This document shows positions 49,871 to 59,042 of a stretch of 64,000 nt of DNA, one piece after another. The notes beneath the pieces are model-generated. The model saw only the letters and a program-made list of their open reading frames with translations, ran no database searches and was not told the origin of the DNA. The translations under genes and the position numbers were made by a program. Within the stretch, counting starts at the first letter, position 1; each line of letters opens with the position of its first letter. Location of the stretch: positions 1 to 64,000 of the forward strand of contig OMJM01000022.1 in the NCBI GenBank assembly GCA_900299345.1. Reading direction: 5' to 3'. Source of the stretch: a bacterium. Lineage in GTDB: Bacteria > Fibrobacterota > Fibrobacteria > UBA11236.

Positions 49871-51181
49871 TCAGGGCAAGACGACCTGAAAAAGCCCCCG
49901 TAAATTCTCGCTCGACGAAATCAAACCTTGCACGTTTGCCTGTGCGTCATTGTCTGCATACACCTTCCACGTATAAATCCCGCCCGCTTTAAGCGGAGAT
50001 GTTGCCGAGTTGTCGAAGTTGTAAACGACGCTATCCGCAGAGGCGGGGATGGACGGATGTAAAATGGCTCCTGTGGCACTGAAGCCTCCCCAGATCCGCT
50101 TCCCATTCGCGTCGAAAACCTCCACGATGTATTCCTTGGTTGAGGGGTATTTGACCCACTTGAAGGCGGGTGTTCGGGTGTGAATGATCCGGGGGTAAAC
50201 CGTGTCCGCGGCGTTCGTGGGGGAAACAACAGTAACCGCCCCGGTTACGTCGAAATCAACATTTTTCGCGGTGTCCGTGGCAGAAAATGAAACTTTCGGA
50301 AATCCAAACTTCCGTATGGCGTCGGGATCCATGACGTATCCATCGTTACGGTAACTGGCCCAAACGGTGTAATCACCCGGTGGGATGCCGCGCAGGATAA
50401 AGCTGTTGCTGGAATCGTTTTTCACACTGAGGCCGGGAATGGCTTCACGCGTCCACGGGTTGACCAGGGTGATGTCGACGGTGGAATTCGAGGAGGCGAG
50501 GAAACGGATTTTGCCGCGCAAGATTTTCCCGGCGTTGACCGACATTCGGAGGACGGTATTCGCGCTCAAGCTGTCGGTCCGGATCGCCACCTTGACTGTT
50601 GTGGTATCCTGCACCAAGCTATCGCGATAGCCACGCAAAGTGTAATTACCCGGAGGAAGGTTGTAGATCGCGAAGTAGCCGTCCGGTCCAGTGGTGGAGG
50701 AATATGCGGTGGAGTCGGCCGCCTGGGCCACGATCAAAATGCCTGCGGCAGGAACATTCCCCGTGACGGTCACACTGCCGGAAAGCCCTCCGGTGTTGGT
50801 GGTGGCCGTATCGCGTTCGAGAAAGACGTTGCGTGTAAATGTTTTACCGGAGTCGGCGTGAAATGGAAGCGGTTGGCCTCCTTTGGGGGGCGAAGGAATT
50901 CTTCCCTGGGCCGCCACAGTGAGGTAATAATCGCCCGCTGGTGCTTCGAAAGCAAAATTTCCCGTTGCATCTGACAACACTCGTGCGACAGGAGCGTTTG
51001 CATTGGCATCGTACAGAATGACGTTCGTATTCGCAAGCGTCGTACTGTCTTCCATCTTGAGCGTTTTGCCGGCGATTTTTGCCGGTTGATCGGCAGGGTC
51101 GGTGCTTTTTGATGAACAAGCTGTGATTCCCAAGAGGGCTGAAACGAGAACTCCGAGCTTTGTTGCAATGTGTGTTTTCAT
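49871..51181 (-). CDS. Lipoprotein with carboxypeptidase regulatory-like domains
   Basis: LLGITACSSKSTDP lipobox; three blocks of the type KIAGKTLKMEDSTTLANTNVILYDANANAPVARVLSDATGNFAFEAPAGDYYLTV. Confidence 0.75.
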   Translation of the reverse strand: MKTHIATKLGVLVSALLGITACSSKSTDPADQPAKIAGKTLKMEDSTTLANTNVILYDANANAPVARVLSDATGNFAFEAPAGDYYLTVAAQGRIPSPPKGGQPLPFHADSGKTFTRNVFLERDTATTNTGGLSGSVTVTGNVPAAGILIVAQAADSTAYSSTTGPDGYFAIYNLPPGNYTLRGYRDSLVQDTTTVKVAIRTDSLSANTVLRMSVNAGKILRGKIRFLASSNSTVDITLVNPWTREAIPGLSVKNDSSNSFILRGIPPGDYTVWASYRNDGYVMDPDAIRKFGFPKVSFSATDTAKNVDFDVTGAVTVVSPTNAADTVYPRIIHTRTPAFKWVKYPSTKEYIVEVFDANGKRIWGGFSATGAILHPSIPASADSVVYNFDNSATSPLKAGGIYTWKVYADNDAQANVQGLISSSENLRGLFQVVLP

Positions 51182-51277
51182 GGCGCCCTCCGATGAAGAG
51201 ACGAGTTGTAAAGTGATTTTCGGGACATGTAATTGGAGTGGGCAAGAGCCGCTCCGTGGCTATTTTGGCGTGTCGTC

Positions 51278-51589
51278 TTATCGCCCGTCAGGATTGACTT
51301 CGTTGAACCATGCCAGGATTCCCCCGCCCACGTTGAATCCGTTGGTATAGCCTTGTTTTTTAAGGAATTCGAGGGCAACCCTTGAACGGCGTCCAGAACG
51401 GCAATAGAGGTAAACTGGAACATCCTGGGGAATTTCCTGCCAGCGGGACTGAAACTCGCTCATGGGGATCAGTTTTCCAGAGAGGTTGGCTTCATCGAAT
51501 TCATCCTGTTCCCTGACGTCGATAAGGACAGTATCCGGTTTTTTTTCGAGAATTTCGCTTAATTCAAGGACTGAGATTTCATCGTTCAT
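51278..51589 (-). CDS. Rhodanese-like domain protein
   Basis: KPDTVLIDVREQDEFDEANLSGKLIPMSEF ... VPVYLYCRSGRRSRVALEFLKKQGYTNGFNVGGGILAW (active-site CRSGRRS). Confidence 0.93.
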   Translation of the reverse strand: MNDEISVLELSEILEKKPDTVLIDVREQDEFDEANLSGKLIPMSEFQSRWQEIPQDVPVYLYCRSGRRSRVALEFLKKQGYTNGFNVGGGILAWFNEVNPDGR

Positions 51590-51711
51590 GGGCAAGATTC
51601 CTTTGTCACAGGCTCTGCGAAATATACGAAGGAGAGGGATTTGCGGTTGAAATCCGGGGCTTGGGTAGCTAACTTCTGTGGCCCTAAAAACGGATTTACT
51701 GAGGACAGAAC

Positions 51712-52317
51712 ATGCCAGCAGGACCAAAGGTCAAAATTTCACGGGCTCTGGGAATTGCCATTACCCCCAAGGCGGCCCGCATCATGGAGCGCCGCTCCTT
51801 CACTCCGGGTCAGCATGGCTTGGCCCGCAAGAAGAGCCCCTCCACGTTCAAGATGCAGTTGATGGAAAAGCAACGTCTCAAGGCCATGTACAATGTGCCC
51901 GAGAATCAGTTGCGTTATTACTACGAGAAGGCCACCCACAGCCATGAGTCCACGGGTACCGCATTGCTCGCGCTTTTGGAGACTCGCGCGGATGCCGCGG
52001 TGTATCGCATGGGCTTTGCCCGTACCATCTACGCAGCGCGTCAGTACATTGCCCATGGTCATTTCAGCATTAATGGCCGTCGAGTCTACACGCCGAGCCA
52101 CCCCCTGAAGGTGGGCACGGTCATCTCCGTGAACGAGAAATCCAAGAACCATCCCCAGATTGTCGAAGCGCTCACGCACTCCGGCAGCGTGGTGGTTCCG
52201 GAGTACTACGAGGTCAACAAGGTCAAGATGGAAGGCCGCCTGATTGCCAAGCCCTTGCGCGACCAGATTCCGGTCAAGCTGGCTGAGCAGCACATCGTCG
52301 AATATTACTCCAGATAA
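51712..52317 (+). CDS. rpsD: 30S ribosomal protein S4
   Basis: ERRSFTPGQHGLARKKSPSTFKMQLMEKQRLKAMYNVPENQLRYYYEKA, LLALLETRADAAVYRMGFARTIYAARQYIAHGHFSINGRRVYTPSHPLKVGTVISV. Confidence 0.97.
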   Translation: MPAGPKVKISRALGIAITPKAARIMERRSFTPGQHGLARKKSPSTFKMQLMEKQRLKAMYNVPENQLRYYYEKATHSHESTGTALLALLETRADAAVYRMGFARTIYAARQYIAHGHFSINGRRVYTPSHPLKVGTVISVNEKSKNHPQIVEALTHSGSVVVPEYYEVNKVKMEGRLIAKPLRDQIPVKLAEQHIVEYYSR

Positions 52318-52326
52318 TTTCCCTGT

Positions 52327-52373
52327 GCAGAAAACAAAAAGGCCCGGCATTGCCGGGCCTTTTTGTTTTCTGC
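52327..52373 (+). terminator. Strong rho-independent terminator after rpsD (long symmetric A/T-flanked stem)
   Basis: GCAGAAAACAAAAAGGCCCGGCA / TGCCGGGCCTTTTTGTTTTCTGC. Confidence 0.92.
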
Positions 52374-52527
52374 AGTGTCGATTCAGCCAATTTGCCTAAA
52401 AAGTAAAGGCTCTGCCCGTAAAATATGGCCTAGGCATGAATACTTGAAAACGCTGTGGTGACCTTACGATAGAAGGTGTAAAATGGATGAGCATTTGCTA
52501 GGAGCTTCAGAATTTAGTGACCAATCG

Positions 52528-52758
52528 TTATCCTATTTCTCCTAAAGTGCCCACATCCTTAGTTAACGAATCAATGTCGTAGACTTTCTCCTTTGGTACG
52601 CCACCCTTTGTTTGCCAAATACAAAGTGCACCTTTTTCGACGTTTTTATTTGGAAAATTTCCGACTTTTTTAGCAATCATCCAGACGGCCTTTATCCCAC
52701 CAGTTCTTAGACGAACATCGTCTCCTTCATTAATGTCCTCCCCGTAAAAGTTCTTCAT
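52528..52758 (-). CDS. YodC/DUF2158-like small protein
   Basis: INEGDDVRLRTGGIKAVWMIAKK ... GALCIWQTKGGVPKEKVYDIDSL. Confidence 0.7.
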   Translation of the reverse strand: MKNFYGEDINEGDDVRLRTGGIKAVWMIAKKVGNFPNKNVEKGALCIWQTKGGVPKEKVYDIDSLTKDVGTLGEIG

Positions 52759-53150
52759 CTTCCGATGCCTTTCACTTTCTTCTTGTCTATCGTGATTTCA
52801 TGTTGGGATTTAGCTTTCGTGGGTTTTTCCGGCTCCTTGTGAAAAATCCATCTTCCCAAAAGATATAGGACCCCTGCCAGTAAGCAAAGGCCAACCGCGA
52901 TCCAGAAGTACTTCGCAACCTTGACACCAAGAAAAAATCCGGTTGCCGGGGCCACTAACGCACAAATTTTTCCAATCGGAGTACTAGCTCCTAGGTAATG
53001 ATAAGAGATCACGAAGAACACCACGGCAAACAGTAAGGCTGGCACTAAGTAAAAATTCTCTCTACGTTGCTCCGCTCTTTGTTCTGAAAGTTCCTCATCG
53101 CTTAAAACCGTTGAAGAGCCATCGTCGTGTCTTTGGATGTGATACGCCAT
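52755..53150 (-). CDS. Small membrane protein of unknown function
   Basis: Three hydrophobic segments; 4-nt overlap with the DUF2158-like gene. Confidence 0.6.
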   Translation of the reverse strand: MAYHIQRHDDGSSTVLSDEELSEQRAEQRRENFYLVPALLFAVVFFVISYHYLGASTPIGKICALVAPATGFFLGVKVAKYFWIAVGLCLLAGVLYLLGRWIFHKEPEKPTKAKSQHEITIDKKKVKGIGR

Positions 53151-53352
53151 ATACCCCCCTATCTCTTTTTAGAAGCCATGAGGATGAGTCGAAGGAGTAG
53201 GATGAATGGCAATAAAATCAATCCGACAAGCTTGAACTCGTTATCGAACATCCTCTTGGCCATCGATCTCCCAATTCAATACTTCAATTAGGTAGCCTAT
53301 GGGCTATCGTGCGTCAAGCGGCGGTTTTGGACTTTTGGAGTTATGGAATGAT

Positions 53353-53802
53353 TCAGCGTTTCTTTTCGAATGTTCCAAAGACCTGAATCTTGTAGCGCTT
53401 GATGGAAAACCCCTCCTTGCGCGCCATCTGGCGCAGGATTTTCTCCAATTGGGGATTGGCCACTTCCTTCACTTCGTCGCTGGTCTGGCTGACCAGGTGG
53501 ACGTGCGGCTTGCTGCCGAGGTCGATTTCGTAGTGAGTATGTCCGTGTCCAAAGTCGGATTCTGAAAGCACACCTGCTTCCACCAACTGATTCAAAGTTC
53601 GGTACAGGGTCGCCCGGGATACCTTGAGGCCTGTCCGTTGCATTTCAAAGAGCAACTCGTCGGCGCTGAAGTGTCCTGATTGGTCGAACAGGAATTTCAC
53701 CAGCGCGACGCGCTCCTTGGTCAGGAACATCTTGTTGCGCTTGAGAAATTCGGAATAGCGTGCTTGCGCCGAGGCCAGCTGCGCGCGGTTCGTGGTTTCC
53801 AC
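53353..53802 (-). CDS. Fur-family transcriptional regulator (proposed GTG start)
   Basis: FLTKERVALVKFLFDQSGHFSADELLFEMQRTGLKVSRATLYRTLNQLVEAGVLSESDFGHGHTHYEIDLGSKPHVHLVSQTSDEVKEV. Confidence 0.88.
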   Translation of the reverse strand: METTNRAQLASAQARYSEFLKRNKMFLTKERVALVKFLFDQSGHFSADELLFEMQRTGLKVSRATLYRTLNQLVEAGVLSESDFGHGHTHYEIDLGSKPHVHLVSQTSDEVKEVANPQLEKILRQMARKEGFSIKRYKIQVFGTFEKKR

Positions 53803-53808
53803 GGCAGG

Positions 53809-53816
53809 ATAAGATA
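53809..53816 (-). promoter_or_regulatory. TATCTTAT box, 6 nt before the Fur-like GTG (minus strand)
   Basis: Reverse strand: TTCT-TATCTTAT-CCTGCC-GTG. Confidence 0.45.
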
Positions 53817-53825
53817 AGAACGGGT

Positions 53826-56018
53826 TTAACCGTTCGGCGGTGGTGGCGGCAGGAATTCGAAGAGCAGAATTCCCGCGCATTTTCCACGGCGGGTCTCCAG
53901 ATATTCCTTGAAATCCTGTTCCACCACCATTCCTTTGAGTTGTCCTGCATGCCGCAACATGGGTTTGCCGGATTCGGAATCGATGAAGCCGGTATGGGTC
54001 ACGTCCAATCCTTCGATGCCCGTCACAAAGGTGATGCCCAGCAGGCGTTTCCCCAGATTCCATTTTCCAGCCAATTGCAGAGCCTTTTCATAAGGGAGGT
54101 AGGGAATGTCTACGACAGGATCGCTGGCGGGAACGGTTAATCCCCTGGCCGCGAGCAGTTTTCCCTTGAGCAAGGTTTTGCGAACCACGGTGTCTCCGGG
54201 AACGCGCAGGATGCGGAAACGCCCGCGATTATTACCGAGCCAGTCGCTCACGAAGAAATGGTTCCTGTTCGCGTAGCCAATCGTGTCTCCATGGTAGCGA
54301 ATGGGCAGGATGGCGGGTTCCACACCCGATGCTTGATTCGACAGCGCGAGACCAATGGATGACTCGATGAAAGTGACACAATCGAAGCGGCTCATGTCCA
54401 TGATGGGCAGCGGTTCTATGGCGCCATAGCGGCCTTCGCCCGTAGGACCCAGGAAATAAGGCGTTCCCTCCAACGCTTTGGAGAAATAGCGCAATCGATC
54501 GATGAAGTCGGTCGGGAGGTTTGGGCGCGACAGCAGTTTATAGGCCGAGGCCATTGCGGGGCGTTCCTTGTTGTACCACAAGGTCGCGCGGGAGAAAAGA
54601 GAATCCATGAGGTGTGAGGCGGTTTCTGATGAGGCGCGAAAGTCGTTGAGGATCATGGCGGCGGCCAAAGTGTCGCCATCGGCTGCGAAGAGGAAACCGC
54701 ACAATCCCTGTACGTTGCGGATTGAACCTGTCTTGTAGCGGATGACGTTTTCGTCTGTAAAGCCGCGCAATCTGCGACCCGTGGCTCCGTCCAATCCCGG
54801 CATTGCCAGCGAGCCGACATAATCGCGGCCGTAAGGATGCCGCGCCATGCGCGCTAACAGCAACGCAAGGTCCCGCGTTTTGACGCGATTGTCACGCGAC
54901 AGTCCGCAACCGTCATGCAGATCGAACGCATTGGTGTCGAGTTGCATCCGGTTCAGAAAAGCTTTTTCTGCCCGAATGCCCGCTGCAGCGCTGCCCTCGC
55001 CATAAACACGCTTTCCAAGATGGCGGAGCAGGTGTTCCGCGTGCAGGTTCTGGCTGCGCTGGTTGGTTTCCTCCACCAGTCCCATCAATGGCGCGGTCGT
55101 GAATCGGAAGGTTTTGAAGACCGCGGTTGCGCGTGCGGAAGGAAAGTCACGGAACACGAGTCCGCGTTGCGCGAGAGCGGTCAGCAAAGCCGCCCGGAAA
55201 TACATCGGGGGATTGCGCACCGGTAACAGCCAGGCACGGCTCCCGGACTCGACACCCACGCGTCCGGTCACTGTCACGGTCGTGGTGTTCGCATGCAATG
55301 TGGCGCCAAGACCATTCCGCCGGCCTTTCACAGTACGGGCGCGGTTGATGACTCTCACATAGCCGACATCAGGAATCACGGAGATCACGGGTGGCGCGCC
55401 GGGTTTTTCCGCGGCCGATACGTTCAGGGCAAACGTATTGTCGTTGTAGGAAAGCGCCGAGATTTCAGCACCGTACCATGTGTCGAAATGATGGGGCTCC
55501 CATGCCTCCGGGCGCCGTGGCCCGGTGAAGAAGGAATCCGAAACGTCCATGGTACCCAGCACAGTGTCGATGCCCAGGGCTTTGATGGAATCTGCCCATG
55601 CGAGCAACGGTGAAAGCGCGTCTCCGAAAAATCGGTCTGAGATGTTCGGGTCGCCACCGCCAATGACGCGCAGACTTCCGCGCAGGGTCTTGCCGCGCAG
55701 GGTTCCGGCGACTTCCAATGTGGTTGTCGGATAATCGTTGACTGGAAACGCGTCGAGTGATGCTGCGGTCACAATCAACTTGAGGCAGGAGGCGGGGGTG
55801 TACCAATCCGTGTCATTCGCCCGCGCCTCGAAACGTTGGTGCCGCAGCGAATAAATGGCGATGGAGAGATTGCCGCCGACGCGACTGCTTTCAGCGTAAG
55901 CCTGCAGTTCGCGCAACAAAAGCGGGGACGGCTCGGTATGCCATTTTTCCCATGGGAAAGGGCTTGCCTCGGCGAACGTCGACAGTGTGAGAAGAAGCAG
56001 GGGAACGAATTTTTTCAT
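53826..56018 (-). CDS. PBP4-type D-Ala-D-Ala carboxypeptidase/endopeptidase fused to a DUF1460-like (NlpC/P60-superfamily) domain
   Basis: PBP4: WYTPASCLKLIVTAASLDAF (SxxK), DGCGLSRDNRVKTRDLALLLARM, IRYKTGSIRNVQGLCGFLFAADGDT (KTG). C-term: MSRFDCVTFIESSIGLAL ... LPIRYHGDTIGYANRNHFFVSDWLGNNRGRF ... GIEGLDVTHTGFI. Confidence 0.85.
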   Translation of the reverse strand: MKKFVPLLLLTLSTFAEASPFPWEKWHTEPSPLLLRELQAYAESSRVGGNLSIAIYSLRHQRFEARANDTDWYTPASCLKLIVTAASLDAFPVNDYPTTTLEVAGTLRGKTLRGSLRVIGGGDPNISDRFFGDALSPLLAWADSIKALGIDTVLGTMDVSDSFFTGPRRPEAWEPHHFDTWYGAEISALSYNDNTFALNVSAAEKPGAPPVISVIPDVGYVRVINRARTVKGRRNGLGATLHANTTTVTVTGRVGVESGSRAWLLPVRNPPMYFRAALLTALAQRGLVFRDFPSARATAVFKTFRFTTAPLMGLVEETNQRSQNLHAEHLLRHLGKRVYGEGSAAAGIRAEKAFLNRMQLDTNAFDLHDGCGLSRDNRVKTRDLALLLARMARHPYGRDYVGSLAMPGLDGATGRRLRGFTDENVIRYKTGSIRNVQGLCGFLFAADGDTLAAAMILNDFRASSETASHLMDSLFSRATLWYNKERPAMASAYKLLSRPNLPTDFIDRLRYFSKALEGTPYFLGPTGEGRYGAIEPLPIMDMSRFDCVTFIESSIGLALSNQASGVEPAILPIRYHGDTIGYANRNHFFVSDWLGNNRGRFRILRVPGDTVVRKTLLKGKLLAARGLTVPASDPVVDIPYLPYEKALQLAGKWNLGKRLLGITFVTGIEGLDVTHTGFIDSESGKPMLRHAGQLKGMVVEQDFKEYLETRRGKCAGILLFEFLPPPPPNG

Positions 56019-57307
56019 GCTCCCGCTAGCTTCCTGAAGTCATCGAAGTAACCGGGATAGGTTTTGCGCACGCACCCGGGATCGCGAATCGTGATGGGGA
56101 TGCCACCCAGCGACACAAGAGAAAAACACATGGCCATGCGATGGTCCTCGTAGGTGTCGATTTCGGCGGGAAATAATTTTTGAGGAGGCTCAATGGAGAT
56201 CCAATCCGGACCTTCCTCGACCATCGCGCCAACCTTGCGTAATTCTGTGGCCATCGCCTTCAATCGATCCGTTTCTTTCAATCGCCAGTTTCCGACGTTA
56301 CGGATGGTGGTTTTCCCTTGGGCAAAGAGTGCGGTCATCGCCAGCGTCATTCCGGTATCTGACATTAAATCCATATCGGCGTCAATGCCGCGCAGCGCTC
56401 CGGATCCATGTACCGTGATTCGATCGCTGCCGTATTCAACCTTCGCGCCCATAAGCTCCAGCATGCGCGCAAACCCTGCCTCACCCTGCGCGGAATCCCG
56501 GCCAATGCCTGACACGGTAATCGGCCCGCCCGCGATGGCGGCGGCGGCAAGGAAGTATGAGGCGGAGGAGGCGTCAGGCTCAATCACAAAGGTGCCGGGA
56601 GATTGGTATCCCGAAGGGTTTTGGATCCGGAAACGCTTGAACGCTTCGCGTTCCACAGTTGCGTTGAAATCCCGCATGACTTTGAGCGTGAGATCGACAT
56701 AGGGCGCAGAGACCAATTTTCCCTCCACACCGACTTCCGAATCGCCACGACACAGAGGCAAGGTCAGAATTAATCCCGTGGTGAATTGACTGGAAAGGTC
56801 GCCTCGAATACGCGTGAGGCCTCCCGCGAGTCCACGTGCGTGAATCGTCAGCGGGGGAAAGCCGTCCTTATCGCCGTATTCGATTCGCGTGTTTCCGGAC
56901 AGAGGCTTGAGCGCGTCCACGAGATCGCCGATGGGGCGTTCGCGCATGCGTGGGATGCCGTCAATGCGAAATATCCCGTCCCCGGCGCATAGTAAGGCAG
57001 TCAGGATTCGCGTGGCGGTTCCAGAGTTTCCGAGGAACAGGGAAACATCACCGTTCGGAGCTTTTAATCCTTCCCCCTGGCCTTCGACTTTTACGTCTCC
57101 TGAAGAAGTGGAGGCGATTGGGATGCCGATTTTCGCCAATGCCTGTCGCATCAGTGTGACATCTTCGCCGTCCGGAAGATTCTCCAGTACGGTGGTTCCG
57201 CGGGCCACAGCAGCCAGCGGCAAAGCCCGGTTGGCGATGCTTTTGGATCCCGGCGGGCGGAGGGTTCCGGTGAAGCGGGAGATGGGTGGAAGAACCAGTT
57301 TTTCCAT
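56015..57307 (-). CDS. aroA: 3-phosphoshikimate 1-carboxyvinyltransferase
   Basis: GTLRPPGSKSIANRALPLAAVARGTTVLENLPDGEDV, LFLGNSGTATRILTALLCAG, GDLSSQFTTGLILTLPL, RLKETDRLKAMATELRKVGA, EIDTYEDHRMAMCFSL. Start set to ATG 57307. Confidence 0.96.
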   Translation of the reverse strand: MEKLVLPPISRFTGTLRPPGSKSIANRALPLAAVARGTTVLENLPDGEDVTLMRQALAKIGIPIASTSSGDVKVEGQGEGLKAPNGDVSLFLGNSGTATRILTALLCAGDGIFRIDGIPRMRERPIGDLVDALKPLSGNTRIEYGDKDGFPPLTIHARGLAGGLTRIRGDLSSQFTTGLILTLPLCRGDSEVGVEGKLVSAPYVDLTLKVMRDFNATVEREAFKRFRIQNPSGYQSPGTFVIEPDASSASYFLAAAAIAGGPITVSGIGRDSAQGEAGFARMLELMGAKVEYGSDRITVHGSGALRGIDADMDLMSDTGMTLAMTALFAQGKTTIRNVGNWRLKETDRLKAMATELRKVGAMVEEGPDWISIEPPQKLFPAEIDTYEDHRMAMCFSLVSLGGIPITIRDPGCVRKTYPGYFDDFRKLAGA

Positions 57308-57313
57308 TGAAAT

Positions 57314-57321
57314 CAAACGTA
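57314..57321 (-). promoter_or_regulatory. TACGTTTG box, 6 nt before aroA ATG (minus strand)
   Basis: Reverse strand: TTTTG-TACGTTTG-ATTTCA-ATG. Confidence 0.55.
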
Positions 57322-57438
57322 CAAAATGGGGGATTTGAAGAGCTCGCAGTTTGCGGCAGCAGGCTTTTAAATTAAATGCGAAGTGCTATACTGGAAGTTG
57401 ATTTTGCCGTATGGACTTCGTGAGAAATAAATTGCTTT

Positions 57439-58350
57439 ATGAATTCGATGCATTTCTCAAGTCAGATTAAAACCCTTCTCGGTGCTTCTCTTCTCACTTT
57501 GTCCGTCGTCTTCGCCGAACCCAAGGGTGTCGACGTCAATCTGTTCATGCAGCTCTCCAGGCCCGCCGTTTCCGTCAAAACCCCCGCTTACGGTTGGTTG
57601 GACTACGGAACGAACAATGAAGTGACCCCCGGCTTCGAAGTTCATTACCAGCGCTACGGACTCTCCATGTCTCCATCCTTGTGGGGAACTTCGCGAGAGC
57701 TTGCCCTTCACCCTCCGACGAAATTTTTTGACGCCAAAGGATTTTACTACGGCAAGAATTGGGGATTTGATCTTTACTATCAGTACTTCCGGGGCTTTTA
57801 CGTCATGCGCGATACCCAAAGCTTCGATAATTCCGGCTTGAATCTCGGTATGTTCACTTTCAACGTTTACCGCCCGCTCACGAAAGGGTCGCGTGTTTAC
57901 AACATGACCGACGGGATTTCAAAGAATGGGATCAAATGGAATTTCTATTACCTCTTGGGTGGGGCGTATCATAACATGGAAACTCATGTCACGTTGCTGC
58001 CGGGGTTGAACGACAGTGATGGTATGAGCCTGATCGATCTTCGCCACGCCAAGACCTACGACGTCTTTGGTGCTTTGGGAGTCATGCTCAATACTTGCTT
58101 TCACGGGTTCTATGTGGATGCAGGAGTGTTCGGGGGTTACGGCCCGCAGTATCGTGTTGTGAACACCAAGTTGGATCGATACGATGTGACCATCAAGGTG
58201 GGGTTGAGGGCCGATGCAGGATATCGAAACAATCGTTTCGGCGTGGGAATGGATGTTCAGGATGACGGCAACACCCTCGAGTTCGATGAGCGCCGCCGGA
58301 TCGGATATCAATCCGTTCTCGTCAGGATGTCCCTCGAGCTTTTTCTCTAA
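57439..58350 (+). CDS. Secreted or outer-membrane protein of unknown function
   Basis: Signal peptide QIKTLLGASLLTLSVVFA; alternating aromatic beta-strand pattern; terminal LVRMSLELFL. Confidence 0.6.
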   Translation: MNSMHFSSQIKTLLGASLLTLSVVFAEPKGVDVNLFMQLSRPAVSVKTPAYGWLDYGTNNEVTPGFEVHYQRYGLSMSPSLWGTSRELALHPPTKFFDAKGFYYGKNWGFDLYYQYFRGFYVMRDTQSFDNSGLNLGMFTFNVYRPLTKGSRVYNMTDGISKNGIKWNFYYLLGGAYHNMETHVTLLPGLNDSDGMSLIDLRHAKTYDVFGALGVMLNTCFHGFYVDAGVFGGYGPQYRVVNTKLDRYDVTIKVGLRADAGYRNNRFGVGMDVQDDGNTLEFDERRRIGYQSVLVRMSLELFL

Positions 58351-59042
58351 ACTGCGCTTCGACCAAATTCAGGTGATGTGACCGCGCCGCGTTCCAGTCG
58401 GATGCGGCGGTAGGGCAGATTCTGAATCAAAGGCTCATCATGTGTCGCCATGATGACAGTGGCTCCGAGCGCGTGAATGTCCTGGAACAACCTGAGGATT
58501 CCCTGCGATGTTTCCGGATCGAGATTCCCCGTGGGTTCGTCTGCCAGCAGGACGTAAGGTTCGTTGGCTACAGCTCGCGCGATGGCCACGCGCTGCTGTT
58601 CCCCTCCGGACAGTTCGTGAGGCAAACTGCGCTGACGGTGGGATAATCCGGTCAGGGCGAGTACTTCGACCACGCGCTCTTTCAGACGGGGCTCCGGCAC
58701 TCCGGAGACGCGCAAGGCAAGCGCCACATTCTCAAAGACGTCGCGATCTGGAAGCAGTTTGAAATCTTGAAAGACCACACCGAGATGACGGCGAAGCCAC
58801 TGCACGCGTTTGGGCGCAATACGCTCTCTCGAGTTGTAGACTTGATCGGGGCCGAAGGTCATGCTGATTTCACCTTCGTCGGGCTGTTCATCCAAATACA
58901 GGAGCTTCAGCACCGTGGACTTGCCCGCGCCGTTGGGGCCTGTGAGCAGGACAAACTCCGAGGGTTCCACGCGAAAATCCGCGGCATCCAGCGCCGTCAC
59001 GTTGCCGGAATATCTCTTGGTCACATGATGAAATTCAATCAT
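58347..59042 (-). CDS. ftsE: FtsE-like ABC transporter ATP-binding protein
   Basis: MIEFHHVTKRYSGNVTALDAADFRVEPSEFVLLTGPNGAGKSTVLKLLY (Walker A), LGVVFQDFKLLPDRDVFENVALALRV, ELSGGEQQRVAIARAVANEPYVLLADEPTGNLDPETS. Confidence 0.88.
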   Translation of the reverse strand: MIEFHHVTKRYSGNVTALDAADFRVEPSEFVLLTGPNGAGKSTVLKLLYLDEQPDEGEISMTFGPDQVYNSRERIAPKRVQWLRRHLGVVFQDFKLLPDRDVFENVALALRVSGVPEPRLKERVVEVLALTGLSHRQRSLPHELSGGEQQRVAIARAVANEPYVLLADEPTGNLDPETSQGILRLFQDIHALGATVIMATHDEPLIQNLPYRRIRLERGAVTSPEFGRSAV

